Assembly (NCBI GenBank): GCA_900215285.1
Contig: OCMG01000003.1
Location: forward strand, 776,001-840,000
Direction of reading: 5' to 3'
Source of the DNA: Ensifer adhaerens
GTDB taxonomy: Bacteria; Pseudomonadota; Alphaproteobacteria; Rhizobiales; Rhizobiaceae
DNA length: 64,000 nucleotides
Under the pieces are notes generated by a model, which saw only the letters and a list, made by a program, of their open reading frames with translations, was not told where the DNA came from and did no database searches. Position 1 is the stretch's first letter, and each line of letters begins with the position of its first letter. This document shows positions 17,602 through 25,974 of this stretch, piece after piece. Made by a program: the position numbers and the translations under genes.

Positions 17602-18290
17602 CCGAACTGTTTGCGGCCATAGAACGAAGGTCCATCTGGCAGGATGTCGCTGGCCAGGTCCGCAAGATGATCGAGGACGGCACGCTGGGCGCCGGTCAGA
17701 AACTGCCGAGCGAACGGGACATGTGCCAGCAGTTTGGCGTCAGCCGCATCAGTGTGCGCGAGGCGCTCCGGGCGCTGGAGCGTGAAGGTTTTATCGAGGT
17801 CCAGGCTGGCCGCGGCGCCTTTGTCCGCGCCCATTTCGACCGCGAGCGCCATGTGCTGGAAACGCTGATCGGCTTTAACCGCGAAAGCGCCGAGAAGGTC
17901 TTCGAACTCAGGATGCTGTTCGAACCCAACCTTGCCGGGTTGGCAGCGCGCAGCATTTCGTCTGAAAATCTGGAACGGCTGCGCGAGACGGTCGAGCGCA
18001 TGCGCAATCACGTTGAAAATCCGGAGGCGGCCATTGAGGCAGACTCTGATTTTCATCGTGTGCTCGGCGAAAGCACCGGCAATCCGCTGGTGGAAAGCCT
18101 CGTTCGGTTTGTCATGACCGCGACGGGATCGGAAAGGCTCATAACCCTCAACACCCGAAAAGGCGTAGAACGTGCGCTCTTGGGTCATGAACGCATCCTG
18201 GAATGTGTGGCTGCGGGAGACGAAGACCGTGCCACAGCAGCCATGAAGGAGCATTTGCAGGACGCAGTTGCCTTCGCGAGGCGTTTCTAG
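17598..18290 (+). CDS. FadR-type GntR transcriptional regulator (FCD domain)
   Basis: Predicted 230-residue regulator. The winged HTH occupies about residues 10-75 (KLPSERDMCQQFGVSRISVR, EVQAGRGAFV); the helical FCD domain about 85-220 carries ligand/metal residues such as ELRMLFEP, DSDFHRVL and a late HERILECVAAGDEDRATAAM. ATG 17598 overlaps the molybdoenzyme stop, so it is translationally coupled to that gene. FadR-subfamily operators have the form TNGTNNNACNA; such a site lies in the promoter that heads its own operon (14704), so autoregulation and control of the divergent dehydratase genes are likely. Confidence 0.9.
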   Translation: MTELFAAIERRSIWQDVAGQVRKMIEDGTLGAGQKLPSERDMCQQFGVSRISVREALRALEREGFIEVQAGRGAFVRAHFDRERHVLETLIGFNRESAEKVFELRMLFEPNLAGLAARSISSENLERLRETVERMRNHVENPEAAIEADSDFHRVLGESTGNPLVESLVRFVMTATGSERLITLNTRKGVERALLGHERILECVAAGDEDRATAAMKEHLQDAVAFARRF

Positions 18291-18382
18291 CAGCTCTTAG
18301 TCAGGAAAATCCAACGCCTGCGGTCCGATTCCGCGGGGCAAGCACGTCAATGGGCGTTCGATACTTCCGGCCGCGACGTTGA

Positions 18383-18505
18383 TCAGCGTCTGTCGAGCAA
18401 TTTGTTCTGAAAATCCTCCCAGTGCTCCTCAAATGCCTCCTGTGCCGTTTCACAGTGGCGGTTCCTCAAACTGCTGATGAGCCGTTCGTGTTCTTCTGCC
18501 ATAAA
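18383..18505 (-). pseudogene. Remnant of a GntR (FCD) regulator, C-terminal end only
   Basis: On the minus strand about 40 codons ending at a stop at 18383-18385 read as the last helix region of a FadR-type regulator: an EHERLISSL segment, then AQEAFEEHW, then FQNKLLDRR. This matches the FCD family's terminal EH-x-I-x-x-A-L ... A ... M-x-x-H pattern. Upstream the similarity stops at the LacI operators, and no HTH or ribosome site is found. It looks like a gene truncated when the LacI-ABC cluster was joined here. The 92 bases from 18291 to 18382 hold nothing recognisable. Confidence 0.5.
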
Positions 18506-18509
18506 TTTT

Positions 18510-18560
18510 TGAGAAAACGTTTTCTCATATTGACTCCAAACGTGAGAAAAGGTTTTCTCG
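18510..18560. promoter_or_regulatory. Two LacI-type operators upstream of lacI-like gene
   Basis: TGAGAAAACGTTTTCTCA (18510-18527) is an 18-base perfect palindrome with the central CG typical of LacI-family operators. A second copy TGAGAAAAGGTTTTCTCG (18543-18560) differs at the centre and one flank. Centres are 33 bases apart, close to three helical turns, on the same DNA face. They precede the LacI gene and its transporter operon, so autoregulation is expected. Confidence 0.85.
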
Positions 18561-18585
18561 CGCCAGCAAGCGATGGGAGGCACCG

Positions 18586-19602
18586 CTGACAAAGGAACCG
18601 AAAAGCTCTCGGACGACGATTCATGATCTGGCCCGGGCGGCCGGAGTCAGCGTGTCGACCGTGTCCAAGGCTTTGAACGATACGGGGCGGATGGGTGAGG
18701 AGACGCGGACGCGGATCAAGCGCATCGCGTCGGAAATAGGCTTTCGGCCAAATGCGCTGGCGCGCGGTCTCTTGTCGCGGCGGTCCTTCACCATCGGGCT
18801 TTTGACGAACGACACCTACGGCCGCTTCACGCTGCCGCTGATGGCTGGCGTGTCGGAAGCTCTGGTCGACAAGGGCGTGTCGGTTTTCCTTTGCGCCATT
18901 GAGGACGATCCGGCGCAGGCGCGGGTCCATGTCGAGGCAATGCTCGACAAGCAGGTGGACGGCATTATCGCGACGGGCAAGCGCACCGACCGCGCGTTGC
19001 CGGTTGATCTGTCCGATCTGCCGGTGCCGGTGGTCTATGCCTTCACGGCCGGGCCGCCGGATAGCATCACCTATGCCTCAGACGATGTGCACGGGGCCGA
19101 GGTGGCGGTGACGCATCTGCTCGCGCTCGGACGCAAGCGGCTCGCGCATATCACCGGGCCGGATGCCTTCATTGCCGCACTCGAACGTGCGTCTGCCTTT
19201 CGGCGGCTCGCGGGCAGCGATGCCCCGGTGCTGCATGGGCAGTGGACGGAATCCTTCGGGCGGGAAGCCATTCTTGATCTCTGGAAGTCCGGCGAGCGGC
19301 CGGACGGCATATTCTGCGGCAACGACATGATTGCCCGCGGAGTCATCGACGGTTTGCGCGAGCTTGGCGTCTCTGTGCCGGGAGAGGTCTCGGTGGTCGG
19401 CTTCGACAACTGGGAAATCGTCGCCGCCCAGTCGCGCCCGCCGCTGACGACGGTGGACATGAACCTGAAGGAGCTGGGCCGGCAGGCGGGGCTCACGGTA
19501 CTCGCCCTGGGAGAGGGCGAGAAACTCGAACCGGGCTGGCGCAAGCTGCCCTGCACACTGGTGGTGCGCGGCTCCTGCGGCGGCGCGCCGAACGATCCAT
19601 AG
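18586..19602 (+). CDS. LacI family transcriptional regulator
   Basis: Predicted 338-residue repressor. The N-terminal HTH reads TTIHDLARAAGVSVSTVSKA with the hinge region RPNALARGLLSRRS, followed by a periplasmic-binding-protein-like effector domain (IGLLTNDTYGRFTLPLMAGV to about residue 330). The only start that keeps the whole HTH is CTG at 18586: an in-frame stop lies at 18502-18504, no ATG/GTG/TTG occurs between, and GGGAGG at 18575-18580 is five bases upstream. A first ATG at 18664 or GTG at 18652 would remove half of the HTH. It leads the arabinofuranosidase operon and is preceded by two palindromic operators. Confidence 0.85.
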   Translation: MTKEPKSSRTTIHDLARAAGVSVSTVSKALNDTGRMGEETRTRIKRIASEIGFRPNALARGLLSRRSFTIGLLTNDTYGRFTLPLMAGVSEALVDKGVSVFLCAIEDDPAQARVHVEAMLDKQVDGIIATGKRTDRALPVDLSDLPVPVVYAFTAGPPDSITYASDDVHGAEVAVTHLLALGRKRLAHITGPDAFIAALERASAFRRLAGSDAPVLHGQWTESFGREAILDLWKSGERPDGIFCGNDMIARGVIDGLRELGVSVPGEVSVVGFDNWEIVAAQSRPPLTTVDMNLKELGRQAGLTVLALGEGEKLEPGWRKLPCTLVVRGSCGGAPNDP

Positions 19603-19614
19603 ACAGAAGTTTCA

Positions 19615-19634
19615 GGGCTGAGGAGAGCCCTTTT
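19615..19634 (+). terminator. Short hairpin with T run before binding-protein gene
   Basis: Stem GGGCT/AGCCC with a 6-base loop followed by TTTT, directly in front of the GGGAGG ribosome site of the binding-protein gene. A weak terminator or attenuator between the regulator and transporter genes; only five base pairs. Confidence 0.4.
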
Positions 19635-19647
19635 GGGAGGAAGTACG

Positions 19648-20877
19648 ATGAAAAAATTGCTTGCCACGACAACGCTTGCCGCGATGTTGATCGCGCCGGC
19701 CGCCTGGGCGGATACGATCCAGATGTGGGTCCGGTCCGGCATCGGCGACAGCTTCAAGGAAACGGTCAAGGCCTATAACGCAGGTCACAAGGACAAGGTC
19801 GAACTGACCGAGGTGCCGCAGACCGATCTGGTGCAGAAATATGCAACCGCCATCGCCGGCGGCCAGGCGCCCGACGCGCTGTCGATGGACCTGATCTATA
19901 CGCCGTCCTTTGCCGCCTCCGGCCAGCTTGAGGACCTGACGAGCTGGGCTAAATCCCTGCCCTATTTCAAGTCGCTTTCGCCCTCGCACGTCCGCCTTGG
20001 CACCTACGAAGGTCATATCTACGGTTTGCCGCTGTCGGTCGAGACCTCGATCTTCGCCTGGAACAAGGACCTTTACAAGAAGGCCGGCCTTGATCCCGAC
20101 AAGGCGCCGAAGACCTGGGAGGAAATCACCGCCAATGCCGAAAAGATCCGGGCGCTGGGCAAGGATACCTATGGATTCTACTTCTCCGGCGGCGGCTGTG
20201 GCGGCTGCATGATCTTCACCTTCACGCCGCTCGTCTGGGGCGCGGGCGCCGATATCCTGTCTGCGGACGGGAAGAAGGCGACGCTCGATACGCCGCAGAT
20301 GCGCAAGGCCGTCGAGATTTATCGCAACATGGTCAAGAAGGACCTCGTGCCTGCCGGGGCCGAGAGCGATAACGGCGCGAACTTCCTGTCGATCCAGAGC
20401 GGGAAGATCGGCCAGCAGACGCTCGGCGCCTTTGCCATCGGAACGCTGATCACCCAGCATCCAGAGCTTAATTTCGGCGTTACGCTCATCCCAAGCGTCG
20501 ACGGCAAACCCTCGTCCTTTGCCGGCGGCGACAATTTCGTCGTGACCAAGGGCACGAAGAAGCTCGACGCGGTCAAGGGGTTCCTTGAATATGTCTACTC
20601 GCTGGAAGGCCAGAAGATCATGGCCAAGTATGGCAGCCTGCCGACGCGGGGCGATCTCGCCGATCAGGTTCTGGCCGGTCTCGACCCGCGCATGAAGGTC
20701 GGCGTCGACGCGATCGCGGTCGCCAAGACCCCCTATACGCTGCAGTTCAACGACCTGATCAACAGCGCCAACGGTCCCTGGGCCGCCTTCACCCACGCCG
20801 CCATCTATGGCGACGAGAACAAGGCCTTCGCGGATGCCCAGGCGCAGATGCAGCAGATCATCGACGACGCGCAATAA
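19648..20877 (+). CDS. Sugar ABC transporter substrate-binding protein (family 1, MalE/UgpB-like)
   Basis: Predicted 409-residue periplasmic binding protein. The Sec signal is short and clear (MKKLLATTTLAAMLIAPAAWA, cleavage near residue 21). The mature part has the family-1 features IAGGQAPDALSMDL near residue 75 and YGLPLSVETSIFAWNKDLYKKAGL near 125-150, and a GGDNFVVTKGTKK hinge late in the sequence. GGGAGG at 19635-19640 sets ATG 19648. A Cys pair in the GGGCGGCM stretch near residue 190 is unusual. It should deliver a short oligosaccharide, plausibly beta-arabinosides given the GH127 gene in the operon. Confidence 0.9.
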   Translation: MKKLLATTTLAAMLIAPAAWADTIQMWVRSGIGDSFKETVKAYNAGHKDKVELTEVPQTDLVQKYATAIAGGQAPDALSMDLIYTPSFAASGQLEDLTSWAKSLPYFKSLSPSHVRLGTYEGHIYGLPLSVETSIFAWNKDLYKKAGLDPDKAPKTWEEITANAEKIRALGKDTYGFYFSGGGCGGCMIFTFTPLVWGAGADILSADGKKATLDTPQMRKAVEIYRNMVKKDLVPAGAESDNGANFLSIQSGKIGQQTLGAFAIGTLITQHPELNFGVTLIPSVDGKPSSFAGGDNFVVTKGTKKLDAVKGFLEYVYSLEGQKIMAKYGSLPTRGDLADQVLAGLDPRMKVGVDAIAVAKTPYTLQFNDLINSANGPWAAFTHAAIYGDENKAFADAQAQMQQIIDDAQ

Positions 20878-20882
20878 GGCTT

Positions 20883-20924
20883 GGTCCTCCCGGGGCGATC
20901 CCGCGTCCCAGCGGGGGCCGGACC
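20883..20924 (+). terminator. Intercistronic hairpin after binding-protein gene
   Basis: Nested stems: GGTCC at 20883-20887 pairs with GGACC at 20920-20924, and CCCGC (20900-20904) with GCGGG (20911-20915). No T run. It separates the binding-protein gene from the permease genes, as in the other transporter operons here. Confidence 0.5.
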
Positions 20925-20976
20925 GATATGTTCGGCTCCCGCATCGATACAGACGACATGCGAACGAGTTCAAGCC

Positions 20977-21921
20977 ATGACAGCCACAAGCTCATCCGCG
21001 CCCTTGCGGACACGGACGCACAAGCCGAATGGGCGCAGGCCCAACCGGCGCAGGAAGGAAGCCCTGAAGGGTCTTCTCTTCGTCGCCCCCGCCATGATCA
21101 TGGTCCTGGTGTTCTTCGTCTTCCCTGTGATGTTCACGGCCTGGATGAGCCTGCACAAATGGCCGCTGCTCGGGGCGCCGACCTGGATAGGCCTTCGGAA
21201 TTACACCCGCATGTTTTCCGACGAACGTTTCTATAGCGCACTCGGCTTCACAGCTTATTACACGGCCATCGTGACGGTCGTCATCTTCGCCTTCGCCTTC
21301 CCGATGGCCATGCTGGTTGAACAGAAGCGCCGCGCAGTGCCGGTCTACCGAACCTTCTTCTTCCTGCCGGTCGTGGTGGGGCTCGCCTCAGCCTCGCTGC
21401 TCTGGACCTGGCTTGCCAATATCGACAGCGGTTTTTTCTCGCCGCTCATGGAGCGACTGGGGCTGACGAACGGTCGCATCAATCTGCTCGCCACCTTCGA
21501 TCTCGCCTTCTGGACCATCATCGCCATGGTCGTCTGGAAGATCGCCGGCTTCACCATGATCATTCTCCTGACTGGCCTGCAGTCGATCCCGGCGGAACTC
21601 GTTGAAGCGAGCCGCATCGACGGGGCGAAACGCCTGCAGCGCTTCCGCTATCTGACGCTTCCGCTGATGCGCAAGCCACTCGCGCTGGCGCTCGTGCTCT
21701 CCGTCACCGGCTCGATCCTCGCCTTCGACCAGTTCTACATCATGACCAGCGGCGGGCCGCAGAACCGGATGATCACCATCGTCTATTACATCGTCAACCA
21801 GTCCTTCGTGTCGTTCAATCTCGGCTATGGCGCGGCGCTCTCCATCGCTGTTCTCGTCATCCTGCTGGTCTTGAGCGTCGCCCAGCTCTGGCTGCTCCGC
21901 GACAAGGGAGAACAGGCATGA
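20977..21921 (+). CDS. Sugar ABC transporter permease (MalF/UgpA type)
   Basis: Predicted 314-residue permease with a basic N-terminus (about 30 residues) and six hydrophobic helices. The EAA loop characteristic of binding-protein-dependent permeases is visible as EASRIDGAKRLQRFRYLTLP near residue 210. ATG 20977 is the best start; the ribosome site (GAACGAG) is weak, and upstream in-frame sequence is non-conserved leader. Its stop overlaps the next gene's ATG by four bases. It forms a heterodimer with the MalG-type subunit downstream. Confidence 0.9.
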   Translation: MTATSSSAPLRTRTHKPNGRRPNRRRKEALKGLLFVAPAMIMVLVFFVFPVMFTAWMSLHKWPLLGAPTWIGLRNYTRMFSDERFYSALGFTAYYTAIVTVVIFAFAFPMAMLVEQKRRAVPVYRTFFFLPVVVGLASASLLWTWLANIDSGFFSPLMERLGLTNGRINLLATFDLAFWTIIAMVVWKIAGFTMIILLTGLQSIPAELVEASRIDGAKRLQRFRYLTLPLMRKPLALALVLSVTGSILAFDQFYIMTSGGPQNRMITIVYYIVNQSFVSFNLGYGAALSIAVLVILLVLSVAQLWLLRDKGEQA

Positions 21922-22781
21922 CCAGCGCACGCAAGGGCTTTCAACGCCGGCGCTTTATCAGTAACTTCGCGTTCCACGGGAGCGCCTCGATCCTGTCGCT
22001 GCTGTTCCTCACGCCCTTTGTCGTCGCCTTCCTCGCCTCGTTCCGGCATGGACCTGAGGCATCGAGCCCGCCCGTGCCGCCATGGCCGATGAACGGAATC
22101 TCCTTCGACGCCTATCGCATGCTCGATACGTTCGGCTCCGGCATCTGGCAGCACATGCTGAACTCCCTGATCGTGTCGCTGGGTACGGTGGTGCTGACGG
22201 TCGTCATCAGCCTGCTCGCCGGCTACGGCTTCTCGCGCTACCGGTTCCCGCTGAAGAACGTGCTCTTCGTGCTCCTGATGGCGACGCTGATGATCCCGTT
22301 CCAGTCGATCCTGACGCCGCTCTTCATCATGTTCGCAAAGCTCGGCCTCAACAATTCGCTGTTCGGGCTGGTCCTCATCTACGTGACGCTGCAGCTGCCC
22401 TTCTCGGTCTTCATGATGCGCAATGCATTTGATGCCGTGCCGAAGGAAATTGAAGAGGCGGCACGGGTCGATGGCGTGCATGATATCCGCCTGCTGACGC
22501 GCGTGCTTTTGCCGCTTGTCATGCCGGGCGTGGCGACGGTGGCGATCTTCGCCTTCCTCAATGCCTGGAACGAGTTCCTGGCCGCACTCATCCTGCTGTC
22601 GAGCAACGACAAGTTCACGCTCCCTATCCTGATGACGGCGGTGCGCGCCGGGCGGTTGGGGTCGATCAACTGGGGTGCGCTGCAGGCGGGCGTGGTGGTC
22701 ATGATCATTCCCTGCATCGTCGTCTTCCTCCTCCTGCAACGCTACTACATGCGCGGCCTGACGGCCGGCGCCGTAAAATAA
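21918..22781 (+). CDS. Sugar ABC transporter permease (MalG/UgpE type)
   Basis: Predicted 287-residue permease with about six transmembrane helices. The EAA loop reads EEAARVDGVHDIRLLTRVLLP near residue 185, and FAFLNAWNEFLAALILLSS is the conserved penultimate helix. Translation is coupled to the upstream permease (ATGA overlap). The GH127 gene starts 17 bases downstream. Confidence 0.92.
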   Translation: MTSARKGFQRRRFISNFAFHGSASILSLLFLTPFVVAFLASFRHGPEASSPPVPPWPMNGISFDAYRMLDTFGSGIWQHMLNSLIVSLGTVVLTVVISLLAGYGFSRYRFPLKNVLFVLLMATLMIPFQSILTPLFIMFAKLGLNNSLFGLVLIYVTLQLPFSVFMMRNAFDAVPKEIEEAARVDGVHDIRLLTRVLLPLVMPGVATVAIFAFLNAWNEFLAALILLSSNDKFTLPILMTAVRAGRLGSINWGALQAGVVVMIIPCIVVFLLLQRYYMRGLTAGAVK

Positions 22782-22798
22782 CCCGAAGGATATCCCCG

Positions 22799-24745
22799 AT
22801 GACTAACAGTCAAAAACAATTCCGCCCCGTCGCCGTGCCGGCCGTTTCCGTCGGAGGCTTCTGGGGCAAATGGCAGGATGCCGTCTGCGACGAGACCGCC
22901 TCGATCCTGCTCGACCGCTGCATTGCAGCCGGCATGCTGCAGGCGATCGATCCCGACCAGCCGAGCCCCGGCGTCGTGATCCCCTTCCACAGCATGAGCC
23001 CGACCATGCCGGAGACCGAACAGAAGGCTCGCGTGTCGACACAGATGTTCTGGGACAGCGATTTCGCCAAGTCGATCGAAACGATTGCCTATGCGCTCTA
23101 CCGCAAGCCGAACCCCGAACTCGAACGCCGCGCCGACGAGATCATCGATCTCTACGAAAAGCTGCAGCAGGAGGACGGCTATGTGAATTCCTGGTTCCAG
23201 CGGATTCGGCCCGGCCGCCGCTGGACAAACCTGCGCGACCATCACGAGCTTTATTGCGCCGGCCACATGATCGAAGCGGCGGTTGCCTACTTTCAGGCGA
23301 CCGGCAAGCGCAAGTTCCTCGACATCATGTGCCGTTATGTCGATTACATGCTGACCGTCTTCGGCCACGGACCGGATCAGTTGCCCGGCTATTGCGGCCA
23401 TCCGGAAATCGAGCTGGCGCTGGTCAAGCTCGCCCGCGTGACGGGCAAGCGCAAATATATGGACCTGTCGAAGTTCTTCGTCGACGAGCGTGGCACGCAA
23501 CCGCATTTCTTCGATGAAGAGGCGCTTCGCGACGGACGCCAGCCCAGAACCTATGTCTTTGGCAGTTACGAATACAGTCAGTCGCATCTGCCCGTTCGCG
23601 AGCAGAAGAAGGTCGTCGGCCATGCCGTACGCGCCATGTATCTCTATTCCGGCATGGCGGACCTCGCGACCGAATATCACGACGACAGCCTGACATCGGC
23701 CCTGGAAACACTCTGGGACGACCTGACGACGAAGCAGATGTATGTGACCGGCGGCATCGGCCCGGCGGCGAGCAACGAGGGTTTCACCGACTATTACGAC
23801 CTGCCGAACGAGACGGCCTATGCCGAGACATGCGCGTCCGTCGCGCTCGTTTTCTGGGCGAGCCGCATGCTGGGGCGCGGACCGAACCGCCGCTTCGCCG
23901 ACATCATGGAACAGGCGCTCTACAACGGCGCACTGACCGGTCTTGCCATGGACGGCAAGACCTTCTTCTACGACAACCCGCTGGAATCGACCGGCAAGCA
24001 TCATCGGTGGAAGTGGCACCATTGCCCCTGCTGCCCGCCGAATATCGCCCGCCTTGTGGCCTCCGTCGGTTCCTACATGTATGCGGCGTCAGATAATGAG
24101 ATCGCCGTGCATCTCTATGGCGAGAACAAGGCCCGCTTCGAGCTTATCGGCAGCGCGAAGGTGGAGCTCACCCAGAAGACGGCCTATCCGTATGAGGGCA
24201 GCATTTACCTGTCCCTCGGTCTGGCTGCCCCCACGCGCTTCACGTTATCGCTACGAATTCCGGAATGGTCAGAAGGTGCTACGCTGGCTCTAAACGGTGA
24301 ACGCATCGATCTGAAGTCGGTCGAAGAAGACGGCTATGCGCGGATCGAGCGGGAATGGGCCGATGGCGACGCGGTGGTGCTCGACCTGCCACTCGCACTT
24401 CGACCGCTCTATGCCCATCCTAAGGTCCGGCAGGATGCGGGACGCGTCTCGCTGATGCGCGGTCCGCTCGTCTATTGCGCCGAGGAAGTCGATAACGGTG
24501 CCGATCTCAGCACATTCCGCATCGGCGAAACCCCGAATGTCGCTAGCATGACGGTTCTGGATGAGCTGAACGGCGCCGTGGCGCTCGATCTCGACGTCCA
24601 ACGCAACTCGACCGAAGATTGGGGCAACGCGCTTTATCGCAGCACGCCGCCTGAGGCGGAGCCGGCCAAGATGCGGCTCGTGCCCTATCACCTGTGGGAT
24701 AATCGCGAGCCAGGCGCGATGCTCGTCTGGTTCCCGGCGAAATGA
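22799..24745 (+). CDS. Glycoside hydrolase family 127, beta-L-arabinofuranosidase
   Basis: Predicted 648-residue enzyme without a signal peptide, hence cytoplasmic. Family 127 enzymes release L-arabinofuranose from beta-linked arabino-oligosaccharides using a zinc-bound cysteine nucleophile. All key residues of the Bifidobacterium HypBA1 prototype have counterparts: acid/base Glu327 (in SNEGF), zinc ligands Glu343 and Cys345 (YAETCAS), and adjacent Cys411-Cys412 in CPCCPPN, the second being the expected nucleophile. The catalytic alpha/alpha barrel spans about residues 10-420, with beta domains after it. Together with the importer it suggests uptake of di- or oligosaccharides from plant hydroxyproline-rich glycoproteins and cleavage inside the cell. 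Confidence 0.9.
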   Translation: MTNSQKQFRPVAVPAVSVGGFWGKWQDAVCDETASILLDRCIAAGMLQAIDPDQPSPGVVIPFHSMSPTMPETEQKARVSTQMFWDSDFAKSIETIAYALYRKPNPELERRADEIIDLYEKLQQEDGYVNSWFQRIRPGRRWTNLRDHHELYCAGHMIEAAVAYFQATGKRKFLDIMCRYVDYMLTVFGHGPDQLPGYCGHPEIELALVKLARVTGKRKYMDLSKFFVDERGTQPHFFDEEALRDGRQPRTYVFGSYEYSQSHLPVREQKKVVGHAVRAMYLYSGMADLATEYHDDSLTSALETLWDDLTTKQMYVTGGIGPAASNEGFTDYYDLPNETAYAETCASVALVFWASRMLGRGPNRRFADIMEQALYNGALTGLAMDGKTFFYDNPLESTGKHHRWKWHHCPCCPPNIARLVASVGSYMYAASDNEIAVHLYGENKARFELIGSAKVELTQKTAYPYEGSIYLSLGLAAPTRFTLSLRIPEWSEGATLALNGERIDLKSVEEDGYARIEREWADGDAVVLDLPLALRPLYAHPKVRQDAGRVSLMRGPLVYCAEEVDNGADLSTFRIGETPNVASMTVLDELNGAVALDLDVQRNSTEDWGNALYRSTPPEAEPAKMRLVPYHLWDNREPGAMLVWFPAK

Positions 24746-24756
24746 TGGAGGCCCCG

Positions 24757-25845
24757 ATGAAAGCCACCGAACGCACCGGCGCGGGCGTGCGGCTCGAAAA
24801 CATCCGCAAGACATTCGGCGCGCTGGATGTCATACACGGCATCGATCTGGAGATCAGGGGCGGCGAGTTCATCGTCTTCGTCGGCCCGTCCGGCTGCGGA
24901 AAGTCGACGCTCTTGCGCATGATCGCCGGCCTCGAAGATGTGACCGATGGAGAAATCTCGATCGGCGACCGGGACGTGACCTATCTCGATCCGTCCGAGC
25001 GCGGTATTGCCATGGTCTTCCAGTCCTACGCTCTCTACCCGCACATGACCGTGCGGGAAAATCTGGGCTTCGGGCTCAAGATGGCCGGCACACCGGCAGA
25101 CGAGATCGCCCGGCGGGTGGATGCGGCGGCGGACATCCTCAAGATCACCCATTTGCAGGACCGTCGCCCTGGCCAGCTCTCCGGCGGACAACGCCAGCGC
25201 GTCGCCATCGGCCGCGCCATCGTGCGCGAGCCGGATGTGTTCCTCTTCGACGAGCCGCTGTCCAACCTCGATGCGGAACTGCGCGTTTCCATGCGCGTCG
25301 AGATCGCCAAGCTGCATCGCACGCTCGGCAACACGATGATCTATGTGACACATGACCAGACAGAGGCGATGACGCTGGCCAGCCGCATCGTCATTCTGCG
25401 CGACGGCCGCATCGAGCAGGTCGGCACGCCGCGCGAGGTCTATGAGGATCCGGACAACATCTTCGTTGCAGGCTTCATAGGCTCGCCCCGCATCAATCTG
25501 ATCGAGGGGATCTGGCAGGCAGATGGCACCGCCGTGTTTGGAAACGCCACTATCGTGACCGCATTGACAACTGCCGAATGCCGCCCGGGAGAAAAAGTCA
25601 TCTTGGGAATTCGCGCAGAAAACATCGTGGTCTCTGGCACGCCCGGCGACTCCGTGAAAGCCGTCATCGACTTCACCGAATATCTCGGTGGGACACATTA
25701 CCTCTACTGTGTGCTCGAACACGGACAGGTCTTGGTCATCGAGGAGCGTAACAATCGGGACTTCGCCAGTGGCCAATCGATCTATCTCAAATACCCGGCA
25801 GACAAGATTTTCCTTTTTGACGGCAATGGCATGCGCCTGAGGTAG
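24757..25845 (+). CDS. ABC transporter ATP-binding protein (UgpC/MalK type)
   Basis: Predicted 362-residue ATPase. Walker A is GPSGCGKST near residue 47, the Q-loop is in VFQSYALYPHM, the signature is LSGGQRQRVAIGRAI near 142, and Walker B is VFLFDEPLSNLDAELR. A C-terminal regulatory TOBE domain occupies about 245-360. GGAGG at 24747-24751 sets ATG 24757; the ATG at 24742 overlaps the GH127 stop. It energises the importer encoded by the permeases just upstream and ends the operon. No terminator with a T run is evident in the 129 bases before the convergent LysR gene. Confidence 0.92.
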   Translation: MKATERTGAGVRLENIRKTFGALDVIHGIDLEIRGGEFIVFVGPSGCGKSTLLRMIAGLEDVTDGEISIGDRDVTYLDPSERGIAMVFQSYALYPHMTVRENLGFGLKMAGTPADEIARRVDAAADILKITHLQDRRPGQLSGGQRQRVAIGRAIVREPDVFLFDEPLSNLDAELRVSMRVEIAKLHRTLGNTMIYVTHDQTEAMTLASRIVILRDGRIEQVGTPREVYEDPDNIFVAGFIGSPRINLIEGIWQADGTAVFGNATIVTALTTAECRPGEKVILGIRAENIVVSGTPGDSVKAVIDFTEYLGGTHYLYCVLEHGQVLVIEERNNRDFASGQSIYLKYPADKIFLFDGNGMRLR

Positions 25846-25974
25846 CTCCCGAGGGCAGCTGAATCATGTTCCCACGGAAAGTGAGCCCATGTTTCCGCGG
25901 GCCGGATGGCGTTCGCAAAGGAATTGGGAAAGACGGGGGCGGCTGAGAAAAATCCGGTCTCAACGAAACCACGA

